Below are positions 22,024-30,878 of a DNA stretch of 36,441 nucleotides, piece after piece (position 1 is the first letter of the stretch; each line of letters starts with the position of its first letter). Below the pieces are notes generated by a model that worked only from the letters and a program-made list of their open reading frames with translations, had not been told where the DNA came from and did not search any database. Made by a program: the position numbers and the translations under genes. Where the stretch lies: positions 1 through 36,441 of the forward strand of contig JAGHTZ010000001.1 of NCBI GenBank assembly GCA_018065065.1, given 5' to 3'. The DNA is from Candidatus Equadaptatus faecalis. Its GTDB lineage: Bacteria; Synergistota; Synergistia; Synergistales; Synergistaceae.

Positions 22024-22994
22024 GAAGGGGATGGCTCAGCAGAAGGGCAGCTGCGTCTCTGCTCGTGCTTTTCGTTGTTCTCGTTTTGAACTTTATTCTG
22101 TTCAGAATTATGCCCGGTGACGCTGTCAGCACAATTATTGACCCTAATTTCTCGCCGGAGGCAAAGGCAAGGCTTCGCGAGCTTTACGGGTTAGACAAGC
22201 CGATTTTGCAGCAGTTCTTTATATATCTCAGACAGATGCTTACCTTCCGTTTCGGGCTTTCTTTCCTCAGCCAGCGTCCGGTATGGGAGGAGCTTGTTTC
22301 GAGGCTTCCTCTTACTCTTGTTCTTATGGGCTGTTCAATGCTTCTGTCAGCCGTAATCGGTATATGGCTCGGCATTAAAGCCGCTCTTAACAGAAACAAA
22401 TTCGCGGAAAAGTTTGTACTGCGGGCAGGGGCGGTTACCGCTTCTTTCCCCGGATTTTTCGTACAGCTTGTGCTGCTTATGCTTTTTGCCAGAACGTTCC
22501 GCGTATTTCCGCTCCGCGGCAGTCTTTCGGTGCCGCCTCCAACCGGAACGTGGGCTCTGTTCTGCGATTACGCTCACCATCTCGCCCTGCCTGTTATATC
22601 GCTGACGATTATGGGTTTCGGCGGCTGGGCGTTGTACGTGCGCAATTTAATGGTGCGCGTCTTAAATGAAGATTACATTGTAATGGCTGAAGCCAGAGGA
22701 CTTTCAAAGAAGCGCGTAATATACGGGCACGCGTTCAGAAGTATTCTTCCACCGATATTTACAATTCTGCTTATGTCTCTGCCCGGACTTGTTTCCGGAG
22801 CGGTTATTACAGAGTCTGTCTTTTCGCTGCACGGGGTAGGCACCTTCCTTGTGGAGGCTGTTTCCGGCAATGACTATCCGGCGGCGGGGGCGGCTTTTTA
22901 TCTGCTCGCGCTTATAACCGTCATCTGCAATCTGCTTGCCGACGTTATGTACGGCATCGTTGACCCGCGCGTGCGGCTTGAGGAAAAAAACTGA
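22020..22994 (+). CDS. Peptide/nickel-class ABC transporter permease (DppB type)
   Basis: Inner-membrane permease of 324 residues with about six membrane segments. The N-terminal segment ending in FILFRIMPGDAVSTII and the following YGLDKPILQQFFIYL are typical of the DppB/NikB/OppB branch. The cytoplasmic coupling loop EARGLSKKRVIYGHAFRSILPP (EAA motif) contacts the ATPase. The C-terminus DVMYGIVDPRVRL is also standard. The GTG start overlaps the binding-protein stop (GTGA) and is preceded by GGAGG. It should pair with the next permease to form the channel. Confidence 0.93.
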   Translation: MRRGWLSRRAAASLLVLFVVLVLNFILFRIMPGDAVSTIIDPNFSPEAKARLRELYGLDKPILQQFFIYLRQMLTFRFGLSFLSQRPVWEELVSRLPLTLVLMGCSMLLSAVIGIWLGIKAALNRNKFAEKFVLRAGAVTASFPGFFVQLVLLMLFARTFRVFPLRGSLSVPPPTGTWALFCDYAHHLALPVISLTIMGFGGWALYVRNLMVRVLNEDYIVMAEARGLSKKRVIYGHAFRSILPPIFTILLMSLPGLVSGAVITESVFSLHGVGTFLVEAVSGNDYPAAGAAFYLLALITVICNLLADVMYGIVDPRVRLEEKN

Positions 22995-24178
22995 TGAAGG
23001 CGCCGGCGGGACTTTTGAAACGCAGAAGCGTGATTGCTTTCATAATAATCTGCCTTGCAGGGCTTTTTGCCCCGTTGCTTGCAGGCGGTTATCCGTCAGA
23101 CGCGGTCGGCGCGCCTTTTGCAAGACCGGTGTGGTGGAACAGGGCGCTTTCTTCAACGCGCGAATTTACGGTTGATACAAACGGGGTCAGCTTTGACTGG
23201 GACAAACTGCCGCCTGCGCTGTTCAAGCTGAACGGCACGGTTGAAGGCGAAGACGTGAGAATAATTTTTGTATCGCCTGAAAAGGAATTTGAAATAGCGA
23301 GACTTGACGGAAAACAGAAACAGCTTCTGAATATCGACGCGCGCGACATGATTTTCAAACAGCAGCTCGGTCTGCCGCTTGTCGGAAACGCAACGGAACA
23401 GCTTTTCCCCTGCAAAGGTAAATATTCGCTCAAAATAGAAGGAGCGTCAAGGGCAGACCTATTGTTTTCGCTTCCGGGGGCAAGACAGGGACTGCTCGGC
23501 ACAGACCAGCGCGGAAGGGACGTTTTTGCGCTCTTCCTTTATGGAATACGCACGTCGCTGCTTATAGGAATTATAGCCACTTTGGTTGCCTCCGTTCTCG
23601 GACTCGGCTTCGGCCTTGCCGCAGGCTATGCCGGAGGCTGGACGGACGCGGTCATTATGCGGACGGTTGACATTCTCCTTTCAATACCTACAATGCCGAT
23701 TTTAATGATTCTTGCAGGTGTGTGGGGCAAAGGACTGTGGCAGATAGTTGTTACTCTTTCACTCTTTTCATGGATGGGAACCGCGCGTTCCGTCCGTTCG
23801 CTCGTCCTTTCCGTCCGCGAAAGCCAGTGGATAGAGGGGCTCAAAGCGCTCGGCGCAAAACGCTCCTACATTCTTGTGCGCCATCTCATTCCGGAAACGG
23901 CGCCGATAATGCTTGCCAACCTTGCGCTCGGTGTTCCGGGAGCCATTTTGTCCGAGGCGGCGCTCGCGTTCTTCGGACTTTCGGATCCGAGACTGATTTC
24001 ATGGGGCAGAATGCTGCACGAAGCACATTCTTTCGGTGCCTTTACTGAGGGCGCATGGTGGCTTCTGCTTCCTCCCGGACTTGGAATTGTCGCTGTCTGC
24101 CTGATTTTTATGGATATTGGCAGATATCTTGAAGAACAAATAGACCCGCGCCTTTCGGGAGAGAAGAAAAATGCTTAA
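22994..24178 (+). CDS. Peptide/nickel-class ABC permease (DppC type) with large periplasmic insertion
   Basis: Second channel subunit, 394 residues, about 100 longer than common DppC proteins. After the first membrane segment (about 12-30), residues 32-163 form an extra periplasmic domain rich in beta-type sequence (FKLNGTVEGEDVRIIFVSP, CKGKYSLKIEG). The standard body then begins at GLLGTDQRGRDVF (166-178). The coupling loop EGLKALGAKRSYILVRHLIPE and the ending EEQIDPRL are normal. Such an insertion could dock the unusual binding protein, but that is inference. The start shares a base with the dppB-type stop (TGATG). The end overlaps the ATPase gene by 8 bases. Confidence 0.9.
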   Translation: MKAPAGLLKRRSVIAFIIICLAGLFAPLLAGGYPSDAVGAPFARPVWWNRALSSTREFTVDTNGVSFDWDKLPPALFKLNGTVEGEDVRIIFVSPEKEFEIARLDGKQKQLLNIDARDMIFKQQLGLPLVGNATEQLFPCKGKYSLKIEGASRADLLFSLPGARQGLLGTDQRGRDVFALFLYGIRTSLLIGIIATLVASVLGLGFGLAAGYAGGWTDAVIMRTVDILLSIPTMPILMILAGVWGKGLWQIVVTLSLFSWMGTARSVRSLVLSVRESQWIEGLKALGAKRSYILVRHLIPETAPIMLANLALGVPGAILSEAALAFFGLSDPRLISWGRMLHEAHSFGAFTEGAWWLLLPPGLGIVAVCLIFMDIGRYLEEQIDPRLSGEKKNA

Positions 24179-25742
24179 CGTACGCGGACTTACCGTAAAA
24201 TATTCCGGCTCGGACACACCTGCGGTCTGCACTGCGGATATCGTGCTCGAAAAAGGCAGCATTACAAGCCTTGTAGGGGAGTCAGGGAGCGGAAAAAGCA
24301 CTGTTATCAACGCCATTCTCGGACTTTTGCCGAAGAGCGCCGAAAAATGCGGCGAAATCTGCTTTGGCGGCAGAAACCTGCTGACGTGCAGCGAAGACGA
24401 ATTCATGAAAATACGCTGGGAAGGCATTGCGCTTGTTTCTCAGGGCGCCATGAATTCTTTTACGCCCGTACTTTCGGTCGGGCGCCAGATTAAAGAAGTG
24501 CTTGCAGCGCATCTTAACGTTACGGGAAATGCCGCAGAGCAGCGGACTGCCGAGCTGCTTGAGGCAGTAGGGCTTGACGCTTCAATTTCCAAACGCTATC
24601 CGCATGAGCTTTCGGGCGGACAAAAGCAGCGTGCTGCTATCGCCTGCGCTCTTGCCTGTTCTCCGCAGCTTCTGCTTGCGGACGAGCCGACCACCGCCCT
24701 CGACGTAATTACCCAGGCAGGCATACTTAAACTGCTTGAAAAACTGAGAAAAGAAACAGGAATAACGATACTGCTTGTAACCCACGACCTGCCAATGGCC
24801 GCCTCCGTATCAGACAATCTGCTCGTGATGAAGGACGGAGTGATTGTAGAACGAGGAAGTTCACGGGAGCTTACCGCAGCGCCGCGGACAGATTACGCCA
24901 AAAAACTGCTTGCGGCGATAGAGCTTCCTGCCAAGCAACCGAGAGAAACGCTTTCTGACAGGCTTGCGGTAAACGCTGAAGAAATAACGGTGCGCTTTGA
25001 ATCCAAAAACGGAAGTTCTCACACCGCTGTTGACGGAATTTCACTGAATCTGCGCAAAGGCGAGACGCTTGCGATAGTCGGTGAATCGGGCAGCGGCAAA
25101 ACAACGCTTCTGCGCACGCTGATGGGTTTGCAGAAGGCGTCTTTAGGCTCTGTTCAGTTGTTCGGAAAAAGAGCGGAAATTCTTTCTGAAAAAGAACGTT
25201 CGGAGCTGTTCAGACTGTGCGGCTACGTGCCTCAGGACCCGTACGGCGCGCTGCCTCCGGGATTGACAGCGCTTGAGGCGGTTATGGAGCCGTTTGTTAT
25301 TTCCGGCAGTCTGCTTAATAAGACTGAACAGCGCGAAGCGGCGGAAAAACTGCTTGCCGACGTAGGTCTGCGCGGCGAAAGAATACTGAATTCACGTGCC
25401 GTTGCGCTTTCCGGCGGGCAGAGGCAGAGAGTAGAGCTTGCACGCGCTCTTGCCCTTTCCCCGAAGCTTCTGCTTTGCGACGAACCGACATCAATGCAGG
25501 ACGTTTCCACAAGAACTGATATAATAGAACTGCTTGAAAGCAGAGTGGAGCAGGGAACGTCACTGGTATTTGTGACGCACGACCTTATGCTTGCCGCTTC
25601 GGCGGCTGAAAAAATTATGGTTATGAAGGACGGCAGGCTTTGCGAATACGGAAATTCCTGCAAAGTTCTGTGCAGTCCGAAGCACCCTTATACAAGGGCA
25701 CTGCTTGAATCAGTGCCGAAAAATTCGGCAGCACGGTTTTAA
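24171..25742 (+). CDS. Fused double ATP-binding subunit of the ABC importer (DppD-DppF type)
   Basis: One 523-residue chain carrying both nucleotide-binding domains that normally are separate DppD and DppF subunits. Domain 1 (about 1-250) has GESGSGKST, ELSGGQKQRAAIA and LLLADEPTTALD. Domain 2 (about 262-523) has GESGSGKTT, ALSGGQRQRVELA, LLLCDEPTSMQD and FVTHDL. The D-loop of domain 2 reads SMQD instead of SALD, a change at a residue pair that normally couples the two ATP sites. The ending HPYTRALLESVP is the oligopeptide-ATPase C-terminal signature. The start overlaps the permease stop, so the four-gene set forms one transcript. Confidence 0.93.
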   Translation: MLNVRGLTVKYSGSDTPAVCTADIVLEKGSITSLVGESGSGKSTVINAILGLLPKSAEKCGEICFGGRNLLTCSEDEFMKIRWEGIALVSQGAMNSFTPVLSVGRQIKEVLAAHLNVTGNAAEQRTAELLEAVGLDASISKRYPHELSGGQKQRAAIACALACSPQLLLADEPTTALDVITQAGILKLLEKLRKETGITILLVTHDLPMAASVSDNLLVMKDGVIVERGSSRELTAAPRTDYAKKLLAAIELPAKQPRETLSDRLAVNAEEITVRFESKNGSSHTAVDGISLNLRKGETLAIVGESGSGKTTLLRTLMGLQKASLGSVQLFGKRAEILSEKERSELFRLCGYVPQDPYGALPPGLTALEAVMEPFVISGSLLNKTEQREAAEKLLADVGLRGERILNSRAVALSGGQRQRVELARALALSPKLLLCDEPTSMQDVSTRTDIIELLESRVEQGTSLVFVTHDLMLAASAAEKIMVMKDGRLCEYGNSCKVLCSPKHPYTRALLESVPKNSAARF

Positions 25743-25768
25743 CACACTATAAAACGGAGGGGTACTGA

Positions 25769-26209
25769 ATGAAACAATTTTTTAAGGATTTCAAGGAATT
25801 TGCATTGCAGGGCAACGTGCTTAATTTGGCAATAGGCGTCGTTATAGGCGGAGCGTTCGGCAAGATTGTCAGTTCGTTCGTCAACGATATTATTACGCCG
25901 CTGCTCGGTCTTGTAACCGGCGGAGTCAATTTCTCCAGCCTGTTCTACAATCTTTCCTCAACGCCTGTCGAGAGCCTTGCAAAAGCGCAGGAAGCAGGAG
26001 TACCGGTGCTTGCGTACGGCATGTTCATTCAGAACGTGATTGATTTCTTAATATCAGCCTTTGCGATTTTTATTGTACTGCGCGCGATGATGCGTTTCAA
26101 AAAGAAAGAGGAAGAAGCGCCTGCAAAACCTGCACGCCTCTGCCCGTACTGCAAATCCGAAATCGCGGACGACGCAACGCGCTGCCCGCACTGTACGTCA
26201 GAACTTTAG
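25769..26209 (+). CDS. mscL: Large-conductance mechanosensitive channel MscL with C-terminal zinc ribbon
   Basis: Inner-membrane tension-gated channel that releases solutes on osmotic down-shock. Residues 1-110 are a standard MscL subunit: amphipathic FFKDFKEFALQGNVLNLAIGVVIGGAFGKIV with the gate in the first membrane helix, a periplasmic loop, and a second helix ending FIVLRAMMRFKKK. In place of the usual short helical bundle the tail ends in a zinc ribbon with Cys125, Cys128, Cys139 and Cys142 (C-x2-C-x10-C-x2-C). I recall similar tails in MscL of several anaerobes. Their role is not known to me. It lies 26 bases after the ABC ATPase with a strong GGAGGGG site, and may be co-transcribed. 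Confidence 0.93.
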   Translation: MKQFFKDFKEFALQGNVLNLAIGVVIGGAFGKIVSSFVNDIITPLLGLVTGGVNFSSLFYNLSSTPVESLAKAQEAGVPVLAYGMFIQNVIDFLISAFAIFIVLRAMMRFKKKEEEAPAKPARLCPYCKSEIADDATRCPHCTSEL

Positions 26210-26232
26210 ACTTAAAATTTGCTTGAAAGAAT

Positions 26233-26269
26233 AAAAACAGCGCCGAAATATCTTCCGGCGCTGTTTTTT
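26233..26269. terminator. Two-way terminator between mscL and the V-ATPase operon
   Basis: A 13-bp perfect stem (AAAAACAGCGCCG at 26233-26245, CGGCGCTGTTTTT at 26256-26268) with T-runs on both sides serves both converging transcripts. Confidence 0.93.
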
Positions 26270-26284
26270 ATTGCTGTGAGTAAT

Positions 26285-27655
26285 TTATTCTCCGATATGT
26301 TCCTTAATTTCTTCGGACGAAACGCGGGTAAGCTCTGTTTTTGGCAATGTTTTGAGTATTTCCCACGCAATGTCGAGAGAATCTTCCAATTTGCGCATTT
26401 CCTGCTTTCCCTGCTTAAGAAATCTGTTTTCAAACAGCTCTCCGAACTTAAGAAGGGTTCTGTCATCCGCGGAGAGTTCGTCTTCGCCGACTACCTCTGC
26501 AAGGGAACGTATTTCCTGCGCCCTGCTGTAAGAAGCGAACAACTGGCTTGAAACTGACGGATGGTCTTTCCTCGTGTAGCCTTCGCCTATACTGTCTTTC
26601 ATAAGCCTTGAAAGGCTTGTAAGCACTCCTATCGGAGGATACACGTTTTTTGAATCAAGCTCGCGCGACAGAGTTATCTGCCCCTCTGTTATGTAGCCTG
26701 TCAGGTCAGGTATCGGATGCGTTATGTCATCGTTCGGCATAGAAAGAATCGGCAGCTGGGTTATGCTTCCGGCAGAGCCTCTGACGATGCCTGCACGCTC
26801 ATAAAGCGACGCAAGGTCGGAATAGAGATACGCCGGATAGCCTTTTCTGCTCGGCACCTCTCCGGCGGCAATCCCAAGCTCGCGCAGCGCTTCGCAGTAG
26901 TTTGTTATATCCGTCATTATAACGAGAACGTGCATCCCGAGTTCGTATGCGAGGTATTCGGCAGTCGTCAAAGCCATTCTCGGGGTTGCTATGCGCTCAA
27001 TTACGGGTTCGTCCGCCAGGTTCAGGAAGGTTACTATATTGCTGCTGTCTCCCTTTACAGCGAGTTCGCGCATAAAAAATGCCGCGTCGTCGTGTTTTAT
27101 GCCTATTCCGGCAAAAACAACGGCAAACTGTTCGTCCCCGCTTATTTCAGACTGCGTGGCTATCTGTACCGCGAGCTGATTGTGCGGAAGTCCGTTGCCT
27201 GAAAAAATCGGAAGCTTCTGACCGCGGATAAGCGTTGTAAGAGTATCTATGGCGGAAATGCCGGTGTGTATGCAGTTTTTGGGGTACTGACGCGCTGTGG
27301 GATTGAGCGGCAGTCCGTTTATGTCAGCTTTTTTGCCGCCGTATATTGTCCCGAGTCCGTCGCGGGGCTCTCCGAGTCCGTTAAACGTCCGTCCGAGCAT
27401 ATTTTCTGAAAGAGTAACTTCCAGCGGTCTGCCGAGGAAACGCACCGCCGTCGTTTCAGGGACAAGCCTGCCTGTTCCGCTGAAAACCTGTACGAGAACG
27501 GCTGTTTTACCGACAGATTTAACCTGTCCGTGTCTGAGTTTTCCGTCCGAATCAATGATTTCCACAAGCTCGCCGCAGCCTGCTCCGGATACGTTTTCCA
27601 CCAGAACGAACGGACCGTCGATATTCTTTACGCCTACGTATTCAGTTTTAAGCAT
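26285..27655 (-). CDS. atpB: V/A-type ATPase subunit B
   Basis: Non-catalytic nucleotide-site subunit of the V1/A1 head, 456 residues, alternating with subunit A in the A3B3 ring. It has the beta-barrel start [17 protein letters not shown], the collar motif LNPTARQYP, the [10 protein letters not shown] segment and [14 protein letters not shown]. That last segment stands where A has its P-loop, but lacks the GxxxxGKT pattern, as expected for B. The ATG overlaps the atpA stop by 8 bases and is preceded by GGAGG. It is the last gene of the operon, ending at a strong terminator. Confidence 0.97.
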   Translation of the reverse strand: MLKTEYVGVKNIDGPFVLVENVSGAGCGELVEIIDSDGKLRHGQVKSVGKTAVLVQVFSGTGRLVPETTAVRFLGRPLEVTLSENMLGRTFNGLGEPRDGLGTIYGGKKADINGLPLNPTARQYPKNCIHTGISAIDTLTTLIRGQKLPIFSGNGLPHNQLAVQIATQSEISGDEQFAVVFAGIGIKHDDAAFFMRELAVKGDSSNIVTFLNLADEPVIERIATPRMALTTAEYLAYELGMHVLVIMTDITNYCEALRELGIAAGEVPSRKGYPAYLYSDLASLYERAGIVRGSAGSITQLPILSMPNDDITHPIPDLTGYITEGQITLSRELDSKNVYPPIGVLTSLSRLMKDSIGEGYTRKDHPSVSSQLFASYSRAQEIRSLAEVVGEDELSADDRTLLKFGELFENRFLKQGKQEMRKLEDSLDIAWEILKTLPKTELTRVSSEEIKEHIGE

Positions 27656-29444
27656 CCAAATCAGCCTCCGTTTCTTTTAAACATTCGGCTTCGACGCGGC
27701 GGAAATGTTCCGCTATCCGTACTTTCAGTTCGCCGCAGGCAGAAGCATCTTCGGCTGAAAGTTCGCGAAGTCTGACTATTGCGGATACGGATTCGTCGTT
27801 TTTTATGATTGAAATCGGAACTCCCTTTTTGATGAGTTTTACGGCTCCGTTGTAGAAATACAGTATCGTATCCAGAATCCGGAAAGTCTTTTCCGGCGGA
27901 CAGCATGAATCGCTGCTGAAAGAGTTCTGCTGAAGGAAGCCGTTTTTAATCAGGTACGCGGCAAATGACGTAAGCCTCTGATCGTCAGGAAGAACGTCTT
28001 CTCCCACGAGATTTATAATCTGCTGTATTTTGATGTCGGCTGCGAGAATTGCCCTTGCCTGTGTTCTGTTCTCCGTCCAGTGCGGGTCGATATGCCCGCA
28101 GAACCAATCAGAAAGCTCGTCAGCGTATTCGCTGTACGAATCGGTCCATGAAATGGCAGGGTAGTGGCGTGCGTTGGCGAGATTTCTGTCAAGCTCCCAG
28201 AAACAGCGTATAAAGCGTTTTGTGTGGCGGGTGACAGGCTCGGTGAAGTCGCCTCCCGGAGGGGAAACGGCGCCTATAACGGTTATTGAGCCTGTGCTGC
28301 CGTTAAGCGTTAAAACTCTGCCTGCGCGCTCGTAAAATTCTGCCAGACGGCTCGGAAGATAGGCAGGGAAACCTTCTTCGGCAGGGATTTCTTCAAGGCG
28401 TCCCGAAAGCTCGCGCAAAGCTTCCGCCCAGCGCGAGGTCGAATCAGCCATTATCGCGACGTCGTAGCCCATGTCGCGGAAATATTCTCCGAGTGTTATT
28501 CCCGTGTAAATTGACGCCTCGCGCGCCGCGACAGGCATGTTTGATGTGTTTGCGATAAGAATCGTGCGTTCCATAAGCGGGTGCCCCGAACGAGGGTCTT
28601 CAAGAACGGGGAACTGCTCCAGAACGTCAGTCATTTCGTTGCCGCGTTCTCCGCAGCCTATGTATATTACAACCTGGGCGTCGCCCCACTTTGCAAGCTG
28701 GTGCTGCGTAACGGTTTTTCCTGTTCCGAAACCGCCGGGAATACAGGCTGTGCCGCCTTTTGCCATCGGGAAGAGTCCGTCTATGACGCGCTGTCCCGTT
28801 ATGAAAGGCTTGTCAGGCAGAAGGCGTTCCGCATACGGACGCGGTGTCCTGACCGGCCAGCGCTGAATCATCGGTATTTCAACTTCTTTGCCTGCGGTGT
28901 TTATGTAACGCGCTATTGTTTCTTTGCCTGCATATTTTCCTGCCGGAACAACCCATGTGAGTCTGCCTTCTGCGTCCGGCGGTGCCATGATTTTGTGCAG
29001 AAGAAGCGGTGTTTCCTGCACCGTTGCAAGCACGGAGCCGCCTGAAATCGTGTCGCCTTCTTTCGCGGCGGGCGTAATGTCCCAGAGCTTCTCCTTGTCA
29101 AGCATTGAAACCGAAGCTCCAGACATAATGTATTTGCCGTGAAGCTGAAGCAGTTTGTCAAGAGGTCTGCCTATGCCGTCGAAAAAGCTTCCGAGAAGCC
29201 CCGGGCCGACTTCTACAGATACTGATTCGCCGCTGCCTGTGACCTGCTCTCCGGTCGTCAGTCCAGACGAATCTTCATAAATCTGTATCGTCGCTTCGCC
29301 GTTTTCTATATTGATAATTTCACCGGTAAGTTTCCGTCTGCCGACGTAAACTACCTCGCGCACCGCGAAGCCGCCCATGTTTTCGGCTTTTACGACAGGT
29401 CCGTTCACGTAGGAAACTATGCCGGTTCTGTTCTTTGCATCCAT
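27648..29444 (-). CDS. atpA: V/A-type ATPase catalytic subunit A
   Basis: Catalytic subunit, 598 residues, normal length. It has the beta-barrel start [14 protein letters not shown], the A-specific non-homologous region (about 120-210) with [11 protein letters not shown] and [12 protein letters not shown], the Walker A GGFGTGKT (237-244), the GERGNEM segment with the catalytic Glu, and [13 protein letters not shown]. Whether the enzyme runs as a pump or a synthase cannot be told from this chain. AGGAG precedes the ATG. Confidence 0.98.
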   Translation of the reverse strand: MDAKNRTGIVSYVNGPVVKAENMGGFAVREVVYVGRRKLTGEIINIENGEATIQIYEDSSGLTTGEQVTGSGESVSVEVGPGLLGSFFDGIGRPLDKLLQLHGKYIMSGASVSMLDKEKLWDITPAAKEGDTISGGSVLATVQETPLLLHKIMAPPDAEGRLTWVVPAGKYAGKETIARYINTAGKEVEIPMIQRWPVRTPRPYAERLLPDKPFITGQRVIDGLFPMAKGGTACIPGGFGTGKTVTQHQLAKWGDAQVVIYIGCGERGNEMTDVLEQFPVLEDPRSGHPLMERTILIANTSNMPVAAREASIYTGITLGEYFRDMGYDVAIMADSTSRWAEALRELSGRLEEIPAEEGFPAYLPSRLAEFYERAGRVLTLNGSTGSITVIGAVSPPGGDFTEPVTRHTKRFIRCFWELDRNLANARHYPAISWTDSYSEYADELSDWFCGHIDPHWTENRTQARAILAADIKIQQIINLVGEDVLPDDQRLTSFAAYLIKNGFLQQNSFSSDSCCPPEKTFRILDTILYFYNGAVKLIKKGVPISIIKNDESVSAIVRLRELSAEDASACGELKVRIAEHFRRVEAECLKETEADLDA

Positions 29445-29458
29445 AACGGTTTCTCCTC

Positions 29459-30076
29459 TTATGACTGAATGTCCGGAAGCAGACGCTGAGCAAGCGTATC
29501 GGTCATGCTTTCAGCCGCGTTTTTCCAGTCAAAACAGATTCTGCGTTTCCCGTCCTCTGAAAGCAGCGTAATGCCGCCTTTTGGGGCATTATTCGCGTAT
29601 GTAACGCTGAAAACGGTATCCGTCCCTGTTTTTTTCAAAAGGGCGGCAAGTTCGTCCGCAAGCTTTGCGTCATCCTTTGAGAGCACGACGGAAAACTTAT
29701 TTTCGTTCATCTGTTCTGCCGCTTCGAGCGCCATTCCGCACAGAATACGGACGTAATCGCTTCGCTGTCTGAGACTGCGGAATTTGCTCTCAAGTCTGCC
29801 AAGCGCCTCGTCCATCAGTTTGTTCTGCAGTTTCAGCATTTCACGGCTCTCAGTCAGTTTTGCGGTACGCAGACGCAGGCTTCGTTCCTCGTCCGCCTGT
29901 TTTTCAGCCTGTTTTACAATTAAATCAAGCTCGGCATCAAGCTTTGAGGTCTCCTCTTTCAGCCATTCGCCCGCCTTTGCCGAGGCATTGTCAAGCTGCG
30001 CCTGTTTCTGTAAAGAGGCGTTCTCAAGTATTTTTCTTTTCTGTTCGTCCAGTCTGCTTACAGAAGCTTCTTTCAC
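29459..30076 (-). CDS. atpE: V/A-type ATPase subunit E (peripheral stalk)
   Basis: Peripheral-stalk subunit of 205 residues. The first ~110 residues are an almost unbroken Ala/Glu/Lys-rich helix (DEQKRKILENASLQKQAQLDN onward) that forms a coiled coil with the G/H subunit. The rest is a globular domain that caps the A3B3 head (VVLSKDDAKLADELAALL, GGITLLSEDGKRRICFDW). The start is GTG, overlapping the atpF stop as GTGA, with GGGGTG upstream. Confidence 0.93.
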   Translation of the reverse strand: MKEASVSRLDEQKRKILENASLQKQAQLDNASAKAGEWLKEETSKLDAELDLIVKQAEKQADEERSLRLRTAKLTESREMLKLQNKLMDEALGRLESKFRSLRQRSDYVRILCGMALEAAEQMNENKFSVVLSKDDAKLADELAALLKKTGTDTVFSVTYANNAPKGGITLLSEDGKRRICFDWKNAAESMTDTLAQRLLPDIQS

Positions 30077-30384
30077 CGCATCTTCACCCCTATTGCTTCC
30101 TGTACCCTGTCTGCGAGATAATTTTCACCGTGTATGCTGCCGAATCTGTCAGGTATTTCCACAACGACAGGAAGTCCGTTCCGTTCCCTGAGACTCTGCA
30201 CCGTTTCAGGCGCAAGTTCCGCAGCCCTTTCCGTAACGGCGAGAATTGCCAGTTCCTTCATTGAACAGGCGCGGCGGAAAGCTTCGTCCGCTTCCTCCCG
30301 CGTACGGACAAGACTGCCGCGTATGCCCGCAAAACGCATACCGGCAAGAGTATCCCTGTCGCTGCTGATCAGATATGCTTTCAT
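30073..30384 (-). CDS. atpF: V/A-type ATPase subunit F
   Basis: Small central-rotor subunit of 103 residues with a CheY-like fold. It has the family opening YLISSDRDTLAGMRFAGIRG, the LAILAVTERAA strand and PVVVEIPDRFG. It is normally fitted to subunit D at the top of the rotor. It overlaps the next gene by 4 bases. Confidence 0.93.
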   Translation of the reverse strand: MKAYLISSDRDTLAGMRFAGIRGSLVRTREEADEAFRRACSMKELAILAVTERAAELAPETVQSLRERNGLPVVVEIPDRFGSIHGENYLADRVQEAIGVKMR

Positions 30385-30395
30385 TCAGTACGAAA

Positions 30396-30818
30396 TCAGA
30401 ATTTTTGCAGAATCAGCATTGATACGATAAGACCGTAAATTGCGATACCTTCGGAAAGTCCGAGATAGATAAGAGTTGCGCCGAGCATTTCAGGCTTTTC
30501 GGCGATAAGACCGATAGCCGATGAACCGACGTTTGCAACGGTGTAAGCTGCCGCCAGGCAGGAAATAGCCGTTACCAAAGCCGCCGCCAGAAAACCGAGA
30601 CCTTCGCCGATGCCGTAGCCTGCCGCCTGTGACGGCGCTTCGGCTGCCTGTGCCGAAGGCGCGAACGACATTATTACGCCGCCTAAAACGAGCAGGCAGG
30701 AAATGCAGAGAATTGCTGCGTAAAGAGCCGTGCTGCCCTTTGTATTCCTCTTCTGCATTACGTAACCGCTGCATACGAGAGCCAAAACTGTTGCTGCCGA
30801 GATGAATAAACCTGTCAT
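30396..30818 (-). CDS. atpK: V/A-type ATPase proteolipid subunit K (c ring)
   Basis: Membrane rotor-ring subunit of 140 residues. It has four hydrophobic stretches: about 3-20, 31-52, 72-98 and 112-138. The last two form the working hairpin, with the polar loop IAEKPEM (105-111) and the ion-binding Glu123 in LGLSEGIAIYG. The N-terminal pair has no equivalent acidic residue, so each chain offers one ion site. The Gln that marks Na+ binding in some V-type rings is not apparent in the third segment, but ion choice cannot be decided by eye. Confidence 0.93.
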   Translation of the reverse strand: MTGLFISAATVLALVCSGYVMQKRNTKGSTALYAAILCISCLLVLGGVIMSFAPSAQAAEAPSQAAGYGIGEGLGFLAAALVTAISCLAAAYTVANVGSSAIGLIAEKPEMLGATLIYLGLSEGIAIYGLIVSMLILQKF

Positions 30819-30878
30819 TTCTTATACCCCCTGATTTTTTATGCCGAGTAAACAAAATTCTGCCGAAAATTTTGTCTT

